A stretch of 64,000 bases of DNA, taken from assembly GCF_004331265.1 (NCBI RefSeq), contig NZ_SJOO01000014.1, positions 1 through 64,000 on the forward strand, in the 5' to 3' direction. This DNA is from Enterobacter wuhouensis (GTDB lineage: Bacteria > Pseudomonadota > Gammaproteobacteria > Enterobacterales > Enterobacteriaceae). The position numbers and the translations under genes were made by a program. How positions within the stretch are numbered: position 1 is the first letter of the stretch; each line of letters opens with the position of its first letter. Below the pieces are notes generated by a model. It saw only the letters and a program-made list of their open reading frames with translations. It ran no database searches and was not told the DNA's origin. Positions 51,024-60,014 of this stretch are shown piece by piece.

Positions 51024-52376
51024 TCAGACTTGCGACAGCGTTCTGCTGCCCTGTGGCTCGCGCTTGTGTACAAGCCCCGCGCTGTCAAACAGCCAGTACA
51101 GCAGCTTGGCCAGCAGCAGGCAGACGCCGAAAACGACTATAAAGAAAACGACGCGGGAAACGAACGAATCCAGCCCCTCGCGCGCCAGCACGATCATATT
51201 GAAAATGGCACCAAAACAGAAACTGTGCAAAATGGCAGCCTTGTAGCGGTTTGCCTCTTCGTTACCCCGCTGATAAAGCCAGTCGAACCACTTAATAATC
51301 AATCCAACGGCAACCGCGCCGGGAAGGATAAACCAGGTCCCACCCATCACGACCAGCGAACCGATCAGCGTCGGTGAAATCGCCAGGCCGGAATGGTTGT
51401 TCAGCACTTCCCAGGTAAAGTAGTTCGCCGTATTAAGTACGACACCCGGACGATCGGGCCACAGCCAGGTCGGGATAAAGACGTAGAAGTCTCGCACAAT
51501 AGGTGCCAGACCCTGGAAGTCGATTTTGTCGTAGTTTTGCAGCAGCAAGGCCAGATTTTCCCACGGCGAGAAGGTGTCGCGCGTGAGGTACAGGAAGGTG
51601 TAAAACGCTTCATCACCGGCAACGTTTAACCCGTAGCGCTTCAGCGCCAGCCAGAACATCCCCACAATGCCAAATACGCCTGCAGCGACCAGCATCCACA
51701 GGGAGATCCACCCGCGAATAATGCCGATAAACAGGAAGATCGCAAAGGCGATGATGATGTTAGCGCGCGTACCGCCCACAATCATGTAGGTTAAAATACC
51801 GAACGCGACGGTGCTGACCAGGAAGAACAGCCAGGCTTTGCTGTCCTGACGCAGGAAGAAAATCACCAGCATCGCCGGAATGAAGAAGTAGAAGAAACGC
51901 TTGAGCGCCACCCCTGAGACTTCGGCAGAGAAGATCTGGCTGTAGGACTGCAGCTTGAACAGCAGGAATCCGTTGTGCATGAAGAAGATGCCCACGCTCA
52001 CCAGCGCGATAGCCATCAGCATCACCCACGTCAGATGCGTCTCCACCCGGTTCATGGTGAACAGCGGTCGCCGTGGCCCGGCCGCTTTCGCTGAACGTAG
52101 CCGCGTTTTGTAGGTAACGTAGTACACCGCATAGAAGCAGGTCGCGGAAAGCAGCGCCTGCAGCAGGATCTCCGGCGGCGCGACCGCAACATCAAAGCGG
52201 AAAACCAGAATGCTGGTCAGCGGGAAGCCGAAGAAGAAGGTCAAAAGGAAAAGTAACGAGAAGAACACGTTAAAATTGAAACGCACGCGGCGGAATTCGA
52301 ACCAGGTCAGCGTGGCGATAAATAACGTGCTCAGTAGCCAAACCACCAACAAGCCGCTGAATTGCAACTGGCTCAT
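51024..52376 (-). CDS. wzyE: ECA polymerase WzyE
   Basis: Polytopic inner-membrane polymerase joining ECA trisaccharide repeat units on the periplasmic side, with chain length set by WzzE. The start at 52376 (MSQLQFSGLLVVW) gives 450 residues, as in E. coli; a longer frame to 52415 lies inside wecF. About 11-12 hydrophobic helices and a large periplasmic loop (LNVAGDEAFYTFLYLTRDTFSPWEN) are seen. It overlaps wecF by 4 bp. Confidence 0.96.
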   Translation of the reverse strand: MSQLQFSGLLVVWLLSTLFIATLTWFEFRRVRFNFNVFFSLLFLLTFFFGFPLTSILVFRFDVAVAPPEILLQALLSATCFYAVYYVTYKTRLRSAKAAGPRRPLFTMNRVETHLTWVMLMAIALVSVGIFFMHNGFLLFKLQSYSQIFSAEVSGVALKRFFYFFIPAMLVIFFLRQDSKAWLFFLVSTVAFGILTYMIVGGTRANIIIAFAIFLFIGIIRGWISLWMLVAAGVFGIVGMFWLALKRYGLNVAGDEAFYTFLYLTRDTFSPWENLALLLQNYDKIDFQGLAPIVRDFYVFIPTWLWPDRPGVVLNTANYFTWEVLNNHSGLAISPTLIGSLVVMGGTWFILPGAVAVGLIIKWFDWLYQRGNEEANRYKAAILHSFCFGAIFNMIVLAREGLDSFVSRVVFFIVVFGVCLLLAKLLYWLFDSAGLVHKREPQGSRTLSQV

Positions 52377-53452
52377 GCGTTTTCTCCTGCAGCGATACGC
52401 AGCGCGCGATGCCACGGCGTGAGGTAGTTCGGGCTAAAGAAATCGATGGCACTTTTGTCCACCAGCGCAAGCTGCCGCTGCGCTTCACGCACCACCGCGA
52501 CATTCAGCGTATCCGTGGTAAACAGCACCGGAATGTGCTGCTCGGTCATATCCTGCCAGAACGGGTTTTCGCGGTTGAGCACGCACGGAACACCCGCCTG
52601 GATCAGCAGACATAACGTACCAATTCCCTGCTGACGGGCAAAGATAAAATAGCCCAGATCGCACGTTCTCAGCAGCGCCAGATAGTCATCAAACTCCAGC
52701 TTATTCTGCAATATTTGCACGTTCTCAGCGCTGAATAGCGCAAGCCCCTGCTGGCGAACTTCATCAATGTAAGCGTCGTTGTTGGCCGGATAGCCCATGG
52801 GCACAACCACTTTTACCGTGTCGCCAAACTGCTGATGTACCGCCCGAAGCGCCGCCACGTGCTCATTGCTGCGATCCCCGGAGTTACCGATCAGAATCAT
52901 CAGTTTACCCTCGCGCGGCGTATCGTCAGCCATGTTGTTCAGCGCAGGGTTCATGCGCGTCGGGAAATAGAGCAGCTCACCGTGTACGCTGGGATGTTGC
53001 TTTGCAAAGTAGTTGAGATCGCCACGGGTTGCGAATACGCAGCCTACACGCCCCTGGGCCATGCGGCGCAGCGGGTAGAAGAGGCGGAATTTCAAGCCGC
53101 GGGAGACTTCGTAGAGGTCTGCGCCCCAGATATGCCAGCTGCACTGGGAAGGCTTGATCCCGCCGCTCAGCAGCGCCAGCCACAGGCCGGTATTAAACTG
53201 TCCGTGGAAGAAGAAGCGCTGCTCACGGTCTGCTTTCGCTTTTTCCACAACCGCCTTCGCCAGCGCGGCTTTATCTGGCCAGAAGCGGATGTTGAGCATC
53301 GGACACGTCGCGCTCAGGCCGTTGTCCTGGCCTGCAACCATAAACTCGCGCGCGTCGGCTGTGCCGGATGCCAGTTCATCGTTGAAGAACCGTAAAACGG
53401 TCTGGTTATGGTGTGGGATGTCCGATCCCAGTATGTGAATCAGTGCAGTCAT
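52373..53452 (-). CDS. wecF: TDP-Fuc4NAc:lipid II transferase WecF
   Basis: Adds 4-acetamido-4,6-dideoxy-D-galactose (Fuc4NAc) to lipid II to finish ECA lipid III on the cytoplasmic face. It is a 359-residue GT56-family protein starting MTALIHILGSDIPHHNQTVL. It overlaps both neighbours by 4 bp (wzxE upstream, wzyE downstream). Its presence implies that the cell makes dTDP-Fuc4NAc. Confidence 0.96.
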   Translation of the reverse strand: MTALIHILGSDIPHHNQTVLRFFNDELASGTADAREFMVAGQDNGLSATCPMLNIRFWPDKAALAKAVVEKAKADREQRFFFHGQFNTGLWLALLSGGIKPSQCSWHIWGADLYEVSRGLKFRLFYPLRRMAQGRVGCVFATRGDLNYFAKQHPSVHGELLYFPTRMNPALNNMADDTPREGKLMILIGNSGDRSNEHVAALRAVHQQFGDTVKVVVPMGYPANNDAYIDEVRQQGLALFSAENVQILQNKLEFDDYLALLRTCDLGYFIFARQQGIGTLCLLIQAGVPCVLNRENPFWQDMTEQHIPVLFTTDTLNVAVVREAQRQLALVDKSAIDFFSPNYLTPWHRALRIAAGENA

Positions 53453-54699
53453 GCGCGTTTACGCCAAAGTAAAAATACGCCGCAACAGGCAGCGAAATAA
53501 ACAATATAGGTCGCCATATAGGCCTGAGCAGCCCCTAGCGCACCGTGCCCGGGGATTAGCCAGTGGGAGAACGCCGTCAGCAGCGTAAACTGGCTAATTT
53601 CCGCCAGGATATACAACCGCAGCGAGGCTTTCGCTATCACCAGATAGCCGAAAACGTAAGCGCCTACTTTCAGCACATCACCCACCAGCTGCCAGGCAAA
53701 CAAATCGCGCATGGCGGTAAACTTCGCCGAGAAGAGCAGCCAGATGGCGACGTCGCGCAGTAGCCAAACGGTAAAACTGGCCGCTGCCACGGCAGGAAGC
53801 ACAAACCGCAGGGAGCGGATAATCTCGCGGGTAATATCCTTTTTTACGGTCAGCCGCGATAAGGTTGGCAGCAAATAGACGCTAAAGGAAGCCGTTATAA
53901 ACTGGAGGTAGGCATCTGAAATGCTGCTCACGCCCTGCCAGATCCCCACTTCATCCCAGCTGTAATGCGCCGCCAGCAGGTTTCGCATCATCACATAGGC
54001 CACCGGAAGGGTGACCGACGTAATGAGCGCCATCAGGGTAAATTTCCCTAACTGGCTGGCCAACACTTTGTCCCACTGCGGCTTGAGGTAGCTTAGGGGG
54101 ATAACGCCTCTGCGCATCAGCATAAACGCAGCAGGCACAACCACCAATGCTGGCACCAGCGCCAGCCCCAGCAACGCGCCCTCATAGCCGCCCAGACGAT
54201 AGCAAACGTAATAGGCAATAACGCCGATGATGCTGCCCAGAATCAACGCAAGGGCGTTCCCGGCAGCATCGCGGAAGCCTTTCATTAACGCCAGCAGCAG
54301 GTTCGCCCAGGCGATGCCCATCTGGACGAGGGCAACCAGGCGCACCAGCCCCTGATAATGCGTATGTCCAAACAGCCCCTGGCTAATTGGCGCTGCAGCC
54401 AGCAAAAAGACAACGGCCAACAGCGTCGAGAAGCCCAACACCATAGCCGATGACGTGCCGACCACGTTGCGCAGCCGGGCCGGATCGTCGTGATATTGGG
54501 CTACGTATTTGGTGACGCCGTTGAAGATCCCGGCGCCGGCTAACACGCCTAACACGGTGACCAGCTGACGGAAATTGCCCGCCAGCCCGACGCCTGAGGG
54601 GCCAAATGAGACGGCCAGCAGCTTGACGACCAGCAGCCCGGCGCCAATTTTTACGAGCGTGGACGCCGCCGTCCACACCGATGCTTTCGCCAGAGACAT
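53449..54699 (-). CDS. wzxE: Lipid III flippase WzxE
   Basis: MOP/PST-family flippase moving ECA lipid III across the inner membrane. It has 416 residues and about 12 hydrophobic helices, starting MSLAKASVWTAASTLVKIGAGLLVVKLLA. It lies 1 bp after wecE and overlaps wecF by 4 bp. Confidence 0.97.
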   Translation of the reverse strand: MSLAKASVWTAASTLVKIGAGLLVVKLLAVSFGPSGVGLAGNFRQLVTVLGVLAGAGIFNGVTKYVAQYHDDPARLRNVVGTSSAMVLGFSTLLAVVFLLAAAPISQGLFGHTHYQGLVRLVALVQMGIAWANLLLALMKGFRDAAGNALALILGSIIGVIAYYVCYRLGGYEGALLGLALVPALVVVPAAFMLMRRGVIPLSYLKPQWDKVLASQLGKFTLMALITSVTLPVAYVMMRNLLAAHYSWDEVGIWQGVSSISDAYLQFITASFSVYLLPTLSRLTVKKDITREIIRSLRFVLPAVAAASFTVWLLRDVAIWLLFSAKFTAMRDLFAWQLVGDVLKVGAYVFGYLVIAKASLRLYILAEISQFTLLTAFSHWLIPGHGALGAAQAYMATYIVYFAACCGVFLLWRKRA

Positions 54700-54700
54700 A

Positions 54701-55831
54701 TCAGCCGAAATAACTCAGAAGGGTATTAATCACCGTGCGCTGATTAACAGGCGCGAGGTTGTAGAACAGTGGCAAGCGAAGCAAACGCTCACTTTCTTTT
54801 GTAGTGTAGCGATCTTCGCCCGCAAACACGCCAAACGCCTCACCGGCCGGGCTTGAGTGCAGGGGAATATAGTGGAACACCGCCATGATCTCGGCCTCTT
54901 TCAGCCAGGCAATCAGCTCGCTGCGATCGTCGTTATCGCGCAGCTTAATGTAGAACATATGGGCATTGTGGACGCAATCAGCCGGAAGGGTTGGCAGCTC
55001 AATGCGCCCCGCTTTTGCCAGCGGCTCCAGCGCGTCGTAGTAGGTCTGCCACAGGGACAGGCGCTGCAGATTAATACGCTCTGCGGCCTCCAGCTGCGCC
55101 CACAGGTAGGCCGCCTGCAGATCCGCCATCAGGTAGCTTGAGCCAATATCGCGCCAGGTATATTTGTCGACCTGACCGCGGAAGAACTGGCTGCGGTTAG
55201 TGCCTTTCTCACGGATCACCTCGGCACGTTCCACCAGCGCACGATCGTTAATCAACGTCGCGCCGCCCTCACCGCCTGCGGTGTAGTTTTTGGTTTCGTG
55301 GAAGCTAAAGCAGCCGATATGGCCGATGGTTCCCAGCGCGCGCCCTTTGTAGGTGGACATTACGCCCTGCGCGGCATCTTCCACCACAAACAGGTCATGC
55401 TTTTTGGCGATCGCCATGATGGTGTCCATTTCACAGGCGACGCCCGCGTAGTGAACCGGGACAATCGCACGTGTTTTCTCGGTGATCGCGGCTTCAATCA
55501 GCGTTTCATCGATATTCATGGTATCCGGACGCACATCGACAAAGACGATTTTCGCTCCGCGCAGGACAAACGCATTCGCCGTGGAGACGAAGGTGTAGCT
55601 TGGCATAATCACTTCATCGCCGGGCTGGATGTCCAGCAGCAGCGCCGCCATCTCCAGAGATGCCGTACAGGACGGCGTCAGCAGCACTTTGGCGCTGTGA
55701 AAACGCTGTTCCATCCACTGCTGGCAGCGGCGCGTAAAACCGCCGTCGCCACAGAGCTTGCCGCTGCCCATGGCAGACTGCATATAGTCGAGTTCGGTTC
55801 CGACGACGGGTGGTGCGTTAAATGGGATCAT
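54701..55831 (-). CDS. wecE: dTDP-4-amino-4,6-dideoxygalactose transaminase WecE
   Basis: PLP aminotransferase of the DegT/AryC1 family, converting dTDP-4-keto-6-deoxyglucose with glutamate to dTDP-Fuc4N. The PLP lysine is in SFHETKNYTAGGEGG, with VEDAAQG supplying the cofactor-contacting Asp. It has 376 residues. Its substrate is made by RffH/RmlA and RffG/RmlB, whose genes are missing from this operon. It lies 4 bp after wecD. Confidence 0.97.
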   Translation of the reverse strand: MIPFNAPPVVGTELDYMQSAMGSGKLCGDGGFTRRCQQWMEQRFHSAKVLLTPSCTASLEMAALLLDIQPGDEVIMPSYTFVSTANAFVLRGAKIVFVDVRPDTMNIDETLIEAAITEKTRAIVPVHYAGVACEMDTIMAIAKKHDLFVVEDAAQGVMSTYKGRALGTIGHIGCFSFHETKNYTAGGEGGATLINDRALVERAEVIREKGTNRSQFFRGQVDKYTWRDIGSSYLMADLQAAYLWAQLEAAERINLQRLSLWQTYYDALEPLAKAGRIELPTLPADCVHNAHMFYIKLRDNDDRSELIAWLKEAEIMAVFHYIPLHSSPAGEAFGVFAGEDRYTTKESERLLRLPLFYNLAPVNQRTVINTLLSYFG

Positions 55832-55835
55832 CTTG

Positions 55836-56519
55836 TCACCTGTATAGCCAGTAAGCGGTGGCTTCTACGTTGGCGCCACTCGCAATATAACGTTTAAGTG
55901 CGGCGGTATTGCCCATCTGGGTTCCCACGCGCAAAGTGGTAAGCTGCTGCTGCTGTGCCCAGCGTAGCGCCGCCTGCATAAGTTTCTCGCCCATGCCGCG
56001 CCCGGCGAGCAGGCCAATGCGCGCCTCATGCTCGCTGAGCTTGCGAAGCGACACAAATCCCTGAATCTGGCCATCTGCTGCACGGAAAACCAGGCAGACG
56101 TGGTCGAATGTTCCTTTGACCGCGTTCTCAATCCATTGGGCGTAAAAACGGCCGCTGTCCTCTGGCGCGTACCAGGGCGCGCGAAAACGGCTCCGGGAAA
56201 ACGCCTGCGCGGCAAGCTGCCGGAGCGCCGGGATATCCTGCTCGGTTGCTACCTCCGCGCCAGCTGAAACATGTCGGGTTAGCGCGATGGAGAGGTCAAC
56301 CTCGCCTTCAACCAGCCGAAACCCGTGCTGCTGGAGCGCATCCAGCACGTCAACTCGGCTTGCCGGAACCTTCGCCTGCACGCGTTGCCAGGCCGCAAAG
56401 TCGGCTTCCGTCATGACAGGAGCGTCGTCGCTCAGGCGAACGATGGCAGAAGGCAGGCCGAAGAAAGCACTCTCCCATTCCAGAGGTTCAAGCACGCCAT
56501 TGAGTTGACTCAACGCCAC
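55836..56519 (-). CDS. wecD: dTDP-4-amino-4,6-dideoxy-D-galactose acyltransferase WecD
   Basis: GNAT-fold N-acetyltransferase that acetylates dTDP-Fuc4N to dTDP-Fuc4NAc. The acetyl-CoA-binding region reads LLAGRGMGEKLMQAAL, and the C-terminal GNTAALKRYIASGANVE is conserved. It has 227 residues versus 224 in E. coli, with a variable N-terminal 90 residues. Its start overlaps the wecC end by 10 bp; in E. coli rffG and rffH lie between these two genes. Confidence 0.96.
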   Translation of the reverse strand: MALSQLNGVLEPLEWESAFFGLPSAIVRLSDDAPVMTEADFAAWQRVQAKVPASRVDVLDALQQHGFRLVEGEVDLSIALTRHVSAGAEVATEQDIPALRQLAAQAFSRSRFRAPWYAPEDSGRFYAQWIENAVKGTFDHVCLVFRAADGQIQGFVSLRKLSEHEARIGLLAGRGMGEKLMQAALRWAQQQQLTTLRVGTQMGNTAALKRYIASGANVEATAYWLYR

Positions 56520-57772
56520 ACACCCTTCGTATCCACCACATACTGCTGAGATACCGCATCGCCAGGGATGGCTTTGAAGGCGTTATGATCCACCAGCAGT
56601 ACCAGAACGTCCGCCGTTGCCAGCGCATCATCAAGAGCGGTAAGCGTGCAGTGCCCCGCCAGCTTTGCGGGCAGCGCGTGAATATTCGGCTCAACCACCT
56701 GCGTTTCGCCCTTGTGCCACTCGGCAATCATCCCGGCAATTTCCATCGCCGGACTTTCGCGCAGATCGTCGATGTTTGGCTTAAAGGCCAGGCCAAAGCA
56801 GGCAATTTTCAGCTCGCTGGCGCGTTTGCCGCTCTCGGCCAGGCAGTCTGCGACCGTGGCTTTTACCTGGTTCAACACCCAGTGCGGCTTACTGTCGTTA
56901 ACTTCGCGCGCGGTGCGGATCAGACGGGCCTGCTTCGGATTTTGCGCCACGATAAACCACGGGTCGACGGCGATACAGTGCCCCCCAACGCCAGGGCCGG
57001 GCTGGAGAATGTTGACGCGCGGATGGCGATTCGCAAGGCGAATCAATTCCCAGACGTTAATCCCCCGATCGGCGCAAATCAGCGACAGTTCGTTCGCAAA
57101 GGCGATGTTGACGTCGCGGAAGCTGTTTTCCGTCAGTTTGCACATTTCAGCGGTGCGGGAGTTGGTCACTACGCATTCGCCTTCGAGGAAAATTTTGTAC
57201 AGCTCGCTGGCGCGCGCGGAGCAGACCGGGGTCATGCCGCCGATCACGCGATCGTTTTTAATCAGTTCGACCATTACCTGGCCTGGCAGAACGCGCTCCG
57301 GGCAGTAGGCGATATTAATATCGGCCTGCTCTCCCGCCTGCTGCGGGAAGCTTAAATCAGGGCGCGCCTCCGCCAGCCACTGCGCCATCTGTTCGGTGGC
57401 GCCCACTGGCGACGTGGATTCCAGAATGACCAGCGCCCCTTTCTTCAGGACAGGGGCGATAGATTTCGCCGCCGCCTCAACGTAAACCATGTCCGGCTCG
57501 TGCTCGCCTTTAAACGGCGTTGGAACCGCAATCAGATATGCATCGGCTTCAACCGGGGTGGTACTGGCGCGCAGGAATCCCCCCTCCACCGCTTTTTTCA
57601 CCACGCGGTCGAGATCGGGCTCTACGATATGAATTTCGCCGCGGTTAATGGTTTCTACCGCTCGCGCGTTGATGTCCACGCCCACAACCTGCTTTTGACG
57701 AGAAGCAAAGGCAGCCGCAGTAGGCAGTCCAATATAGCCAAGACCCACGACAGAAATGGTAGTAAAACTCAT
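56510..57772 (-). CDS. wecC: UDP-N-acetyl-D-mannosamine dehydrogenase WecC
   Basis: NAD-dependent dehydrogenase oxidising UDP-ManNAc to UDP-ManNAcA. The Rossmann motif is VVGLGYIGLPTAAAFA, and the catalytic Cys of the UDP-sugar dehydrogenase family is in GPGVGGHCIAVDP. It has 420 residues. It overlaps wecB by 4 bp at its start and wecD by 10 bp at its end. Confidence 0.98.
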   Translation of the reverse strand: MSFTTISVVGLGYIGLPTAAAFASRQKQVVGVDINARAVETINRGEIHIVEPDLDRVVKKAVEGGFLRASTTPVEADAYLIAVPTPFKGEHEPDMVYVEAAAKSIAPVLKKGALVILESTSPVGATEQMAQWLAEARPDLSFPQQAGEQADINIAYCPERVLPGQVMVELIKNDRVIGGMTPVCSARASELYKIFLEGECVVTNSRTAEMCKLTENSFRDVNIAFANELSLICADRGINVWELIRLANRHPRVNILQPGPGVGGHCIAVDPWFIVAQNPKQARLIRTAREVNDSKPHWVLNQVKATVADCLAESGKRASELKIACFGLAFKPNIDDLRESPAMEIAGMIAEWHKGETQVVEPNIHALPAKLAGHCTLTALDDALATADVLVLLVDHNAFKAIPGDAVSQQYVVDTKGVWR

Positions 57773-58899
57773 AGCGATACCCGATTGTGTTTAAGTGCAT
57801 GCAAAATACGGCCACAAGCCTGCCCATCACCGTACGGGTTATGGGCCCGGCTCATCGCCTGATATTCTTCGTCATCGTGCAGCAGGCGCGTGACCTCGTC
57901 GACGATACGCTGCGTGTCCGTACCCACCAGACGCACCGTGCCCGCGGTAACCGCTTCCGGGCGTTCGGTCGTTTCACGCATCACCAGCACGGGCTTGCCG
58001 AGGGAAGGCGCCTCTTCTTGAATGCCGCCGGAATCGGTGAGGATCAGCCAGGCGTGGTTCATCAGCCAGACAAACGGCATGTAGTCCTGTGGTTCAATCA
58101 GCAGGACGTTGTCGACATGGCCGAGGATGCGGTTAACCGGCTCGCTGACGTTAGGGTTAAGATGCACCGGATAGACAATCTGCACATCTTCATTCTGCGC
58201 CGCGATTTCAGCCAGCGCGTGGCAGATTTGCTCAAAGCCACGGCCAAAGCTTTCGCGACGGTGGCCCGTCACCAGAATCGTCTTCTTACCGTTGTTCAGG
58301 AACGGGTAACGCGCGGCAAGTTTCGCCTGAAGATCGGTATTCGCCAGCACACGGTCACGCACCCAAATCAGGGCGTCAATCACCGTATTCCCGGTCACAA
58401 AGATTTTGTTATCGGCGATATTTTCTTGCAGCAGGTTCTGACGCGAGTTTTCCGTAGGCGCGAAGTGGTACATCGCCAGATGCCCGGTGAGCGTACGGTT
58501 AGCCTCTTCCGGCCACGGCGAGTAAAGGTTGCCGGTGCGTAAACCGGCCTCAACGTGCCCCACGGGGATACGCTGGTAAAATGCGGCCAGGCTTGTGGCA
58601 ACCGTTGTAGTGGTGTCGCCATGCACCAGCACGACGTCTGGTTTAAACGATTCCAGAATAGGCTTTAACCCTTCCAGAATACGGCAGGTGATCTCCGTTA
58701 ATCCTTGTCCCGGCTTCATAATATTGAGATCGTAATCCGGGACGATAGAAAAGAGAGACAAGACCTGATCGAGCATCTCCCGATGCTGAGCAGTAACGCA
58801 TACCTTCGCTTCAATATCAGGATCTCTGGCCAGCGCATGAACCAGAGGCGCCATCTTTATGGCCTCCGGCCTGGTGCCAAATACGGTAAGTACTTTCAC
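57769..58899 (-). CDS. wecB: UDP-N-acetylglucosamine 2-epimerase (non-hydrolysing) WecB
   Basis: Interconverts UDP-GlcNAc and UDP-ManNAc. The 376-residue GT-B-fold enzyme starts MKVLTVFGTRPEAIKMAPLV and has the VHGDTTTTVA, VTGHRRESFG and LTDSGGIQEEAPSLGKP motifs of the family. It overlaps wecC by 4 bp and follows wzzE after 56 bp. Confidence 0.98.
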   Translation of the reverse strand: MKVLTVFGTRPEAIKMAPLVHALARDPDIEAKVCVTAQHREMLDQVLSLFSIVPDYDLNIMKPGQGLTEITCRILEGLKPILESFKPDVVLVHGDTTTTVATSLAAFYQRIPVGHVEAGLRTGNLYSPWPEEANRTLTGHLAMYHFAPTENSRQNLLQENIADNKIFVTGNTVIDALIWVRDRVLANTDLQAKLAARYPFLNNGKKTILVTGHRRESFGRGFEQICHALAEIAAQNEDVQIVYPVHLNPNVSEPVNRILGHVDNVLLIEPQDYMPFVWLMNHAWLILTDSGGIQEEAPSLGKPVLVMRETTERPEAVTAGTVRLVGTDTQRIVDEVTRLLHDDEEYQAMSRAHNPYGDGQACGRILHALKHNRVSL

Positions 58900-58955
58900 A
58901 TCGATTCTCTTCGATTAAGCGATGAAGGCCGCAGCCTTCATCGTAGACGGCGTTC

Positions 58956-60002
58956 TCAGTGTGTGCGGCGACGCGTTAACGCCACGCCAGCGCCGATCAG
59001 TGCACCCACAATTCCCCACATAATCATCAGGAATGCGCGGCGCGGACTATCGCGTTTTACAGGTTCTTCAGGCGTTCTTAAATAACGATAGGTCTGAAAA
59101 CGGGAATCCAATGTCGGCCCTACGTTCAGCGTGTTCAGCATGGCGCGGTTTTGATCGTAGTCGAGATCAAAGTCCGGGCCTACGGCCTGGAGGTTTTCCA
59201 GACGCGCCTGCAGCATTGGGCGACCAAGCAGGAACATTTCGGAATCAGGCAGTTCATCAGCCGGAACATCCGTCTCACTGCGGGAGATATTGTGTTGTTC
59301 CGCAATTTTCAGCGCCTGCTCAATGTTGTGCACGCGGCGGTTGAAAATGGCCTTAGCCACCTCTTCCTGCCGTTTCACCTGGGCTTTCATCTGAATCGTA
59401 CGGGCAGCCCATGCGCCTTTAAGCTCATCGTTCAGATGGCTCGCCGCACGCTGGCTGGCAAAGGCGACATACTGACGCAGCAGGTTGTTGGCATCTGGCG
59501 CGGTTTCAGCGATTAGCTTCACGCTATCGTTTATGTTGCGAAGCGCATCACCCGGCATAAACTGGATATTGTTAATCATGTCATCCAGAAGAGCGGCATC
59601 TGCTTTACTGTTACCCGCCATGCGCTGCTTGTAATAGTCCGTCTGATTCCAGAAATCACGACGGGTATCCCAGGACGCAAGCTGCATCACGAACTCTTTG
59701 TAGGCTTCATCCATGACGGATGCTTGATCGGGCGTAGCGAGATTGGCTTTGATATCCAGATTACGCAAGAACTGCTGCTGCGAGTAGTACCCGCCCAGCA
59801 TATTAACCGTTGGTCTGTCAGCGATCGCCGTGGCGCTCCACTCTTGTTTTGCAAAGAAGGTGTAGGCGAGCGCAACAAGCGCAAAGCCTATTGCGACCCC
59901 AGCAATCCACAGCTTGCCTGCCCATAACACGCGAAACAAGCCACGAATATCCAGCTCATTTTCGGTCATCTCTGATTTTGCTCCCGCCAACGGTTGAGTC
60001 AT
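58956..60002 (-). CDS. wzzE: ECA chain length determinant WzzE
   Basis: Polysaccharide co-polymerase (PCP-1) that sets ECA chain length and cyclic ECA size. It has two transmembrane helices flanking a large periplasmic domain (LWIAGVAIGFALVALAYTFF near the N-terminus; AFLMIMWGIVGALIGAGVAL near the C-terminus), with the Pro-rich segment before the second. The ATG at 60002 gives 348 residues; a GTG one codon earlier is equally in frame. It is 12 bp after wecA. Confidence 0.96.
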   Translation of the reverse strand: MTQPLAGAKSEMTENELDIRGLFRVLWAGKLWIAGVAIGFALVALAYTFFAKQEWSATAIADRPTVNMLGGYYSQQQFLRNLDIKANLATPDQASVMDEAYKEFVMQLASWDTRRDFWNQTDYYKQRMAGNSKADAALLDDMINNIQFMPGDALRNINDSVKLIAETAPDANNLLRQYVAFASQRAASHLNDELKGAWAARTIQMKAQVKRQEEVAKAIFNRRVHNIEQALKIAEQHNISRSETDVPADELPDSEMFLLGRPMLQARLENLQAVGPDFDLDYDQNRAMLNTLNVGPTLDSRFQTYRYLRTPEEPVKRDSPRRAFLMIMWGIVGALIGAGVALTRRRTH

Positions 60003-60014
60003 CACAATCCCAGT

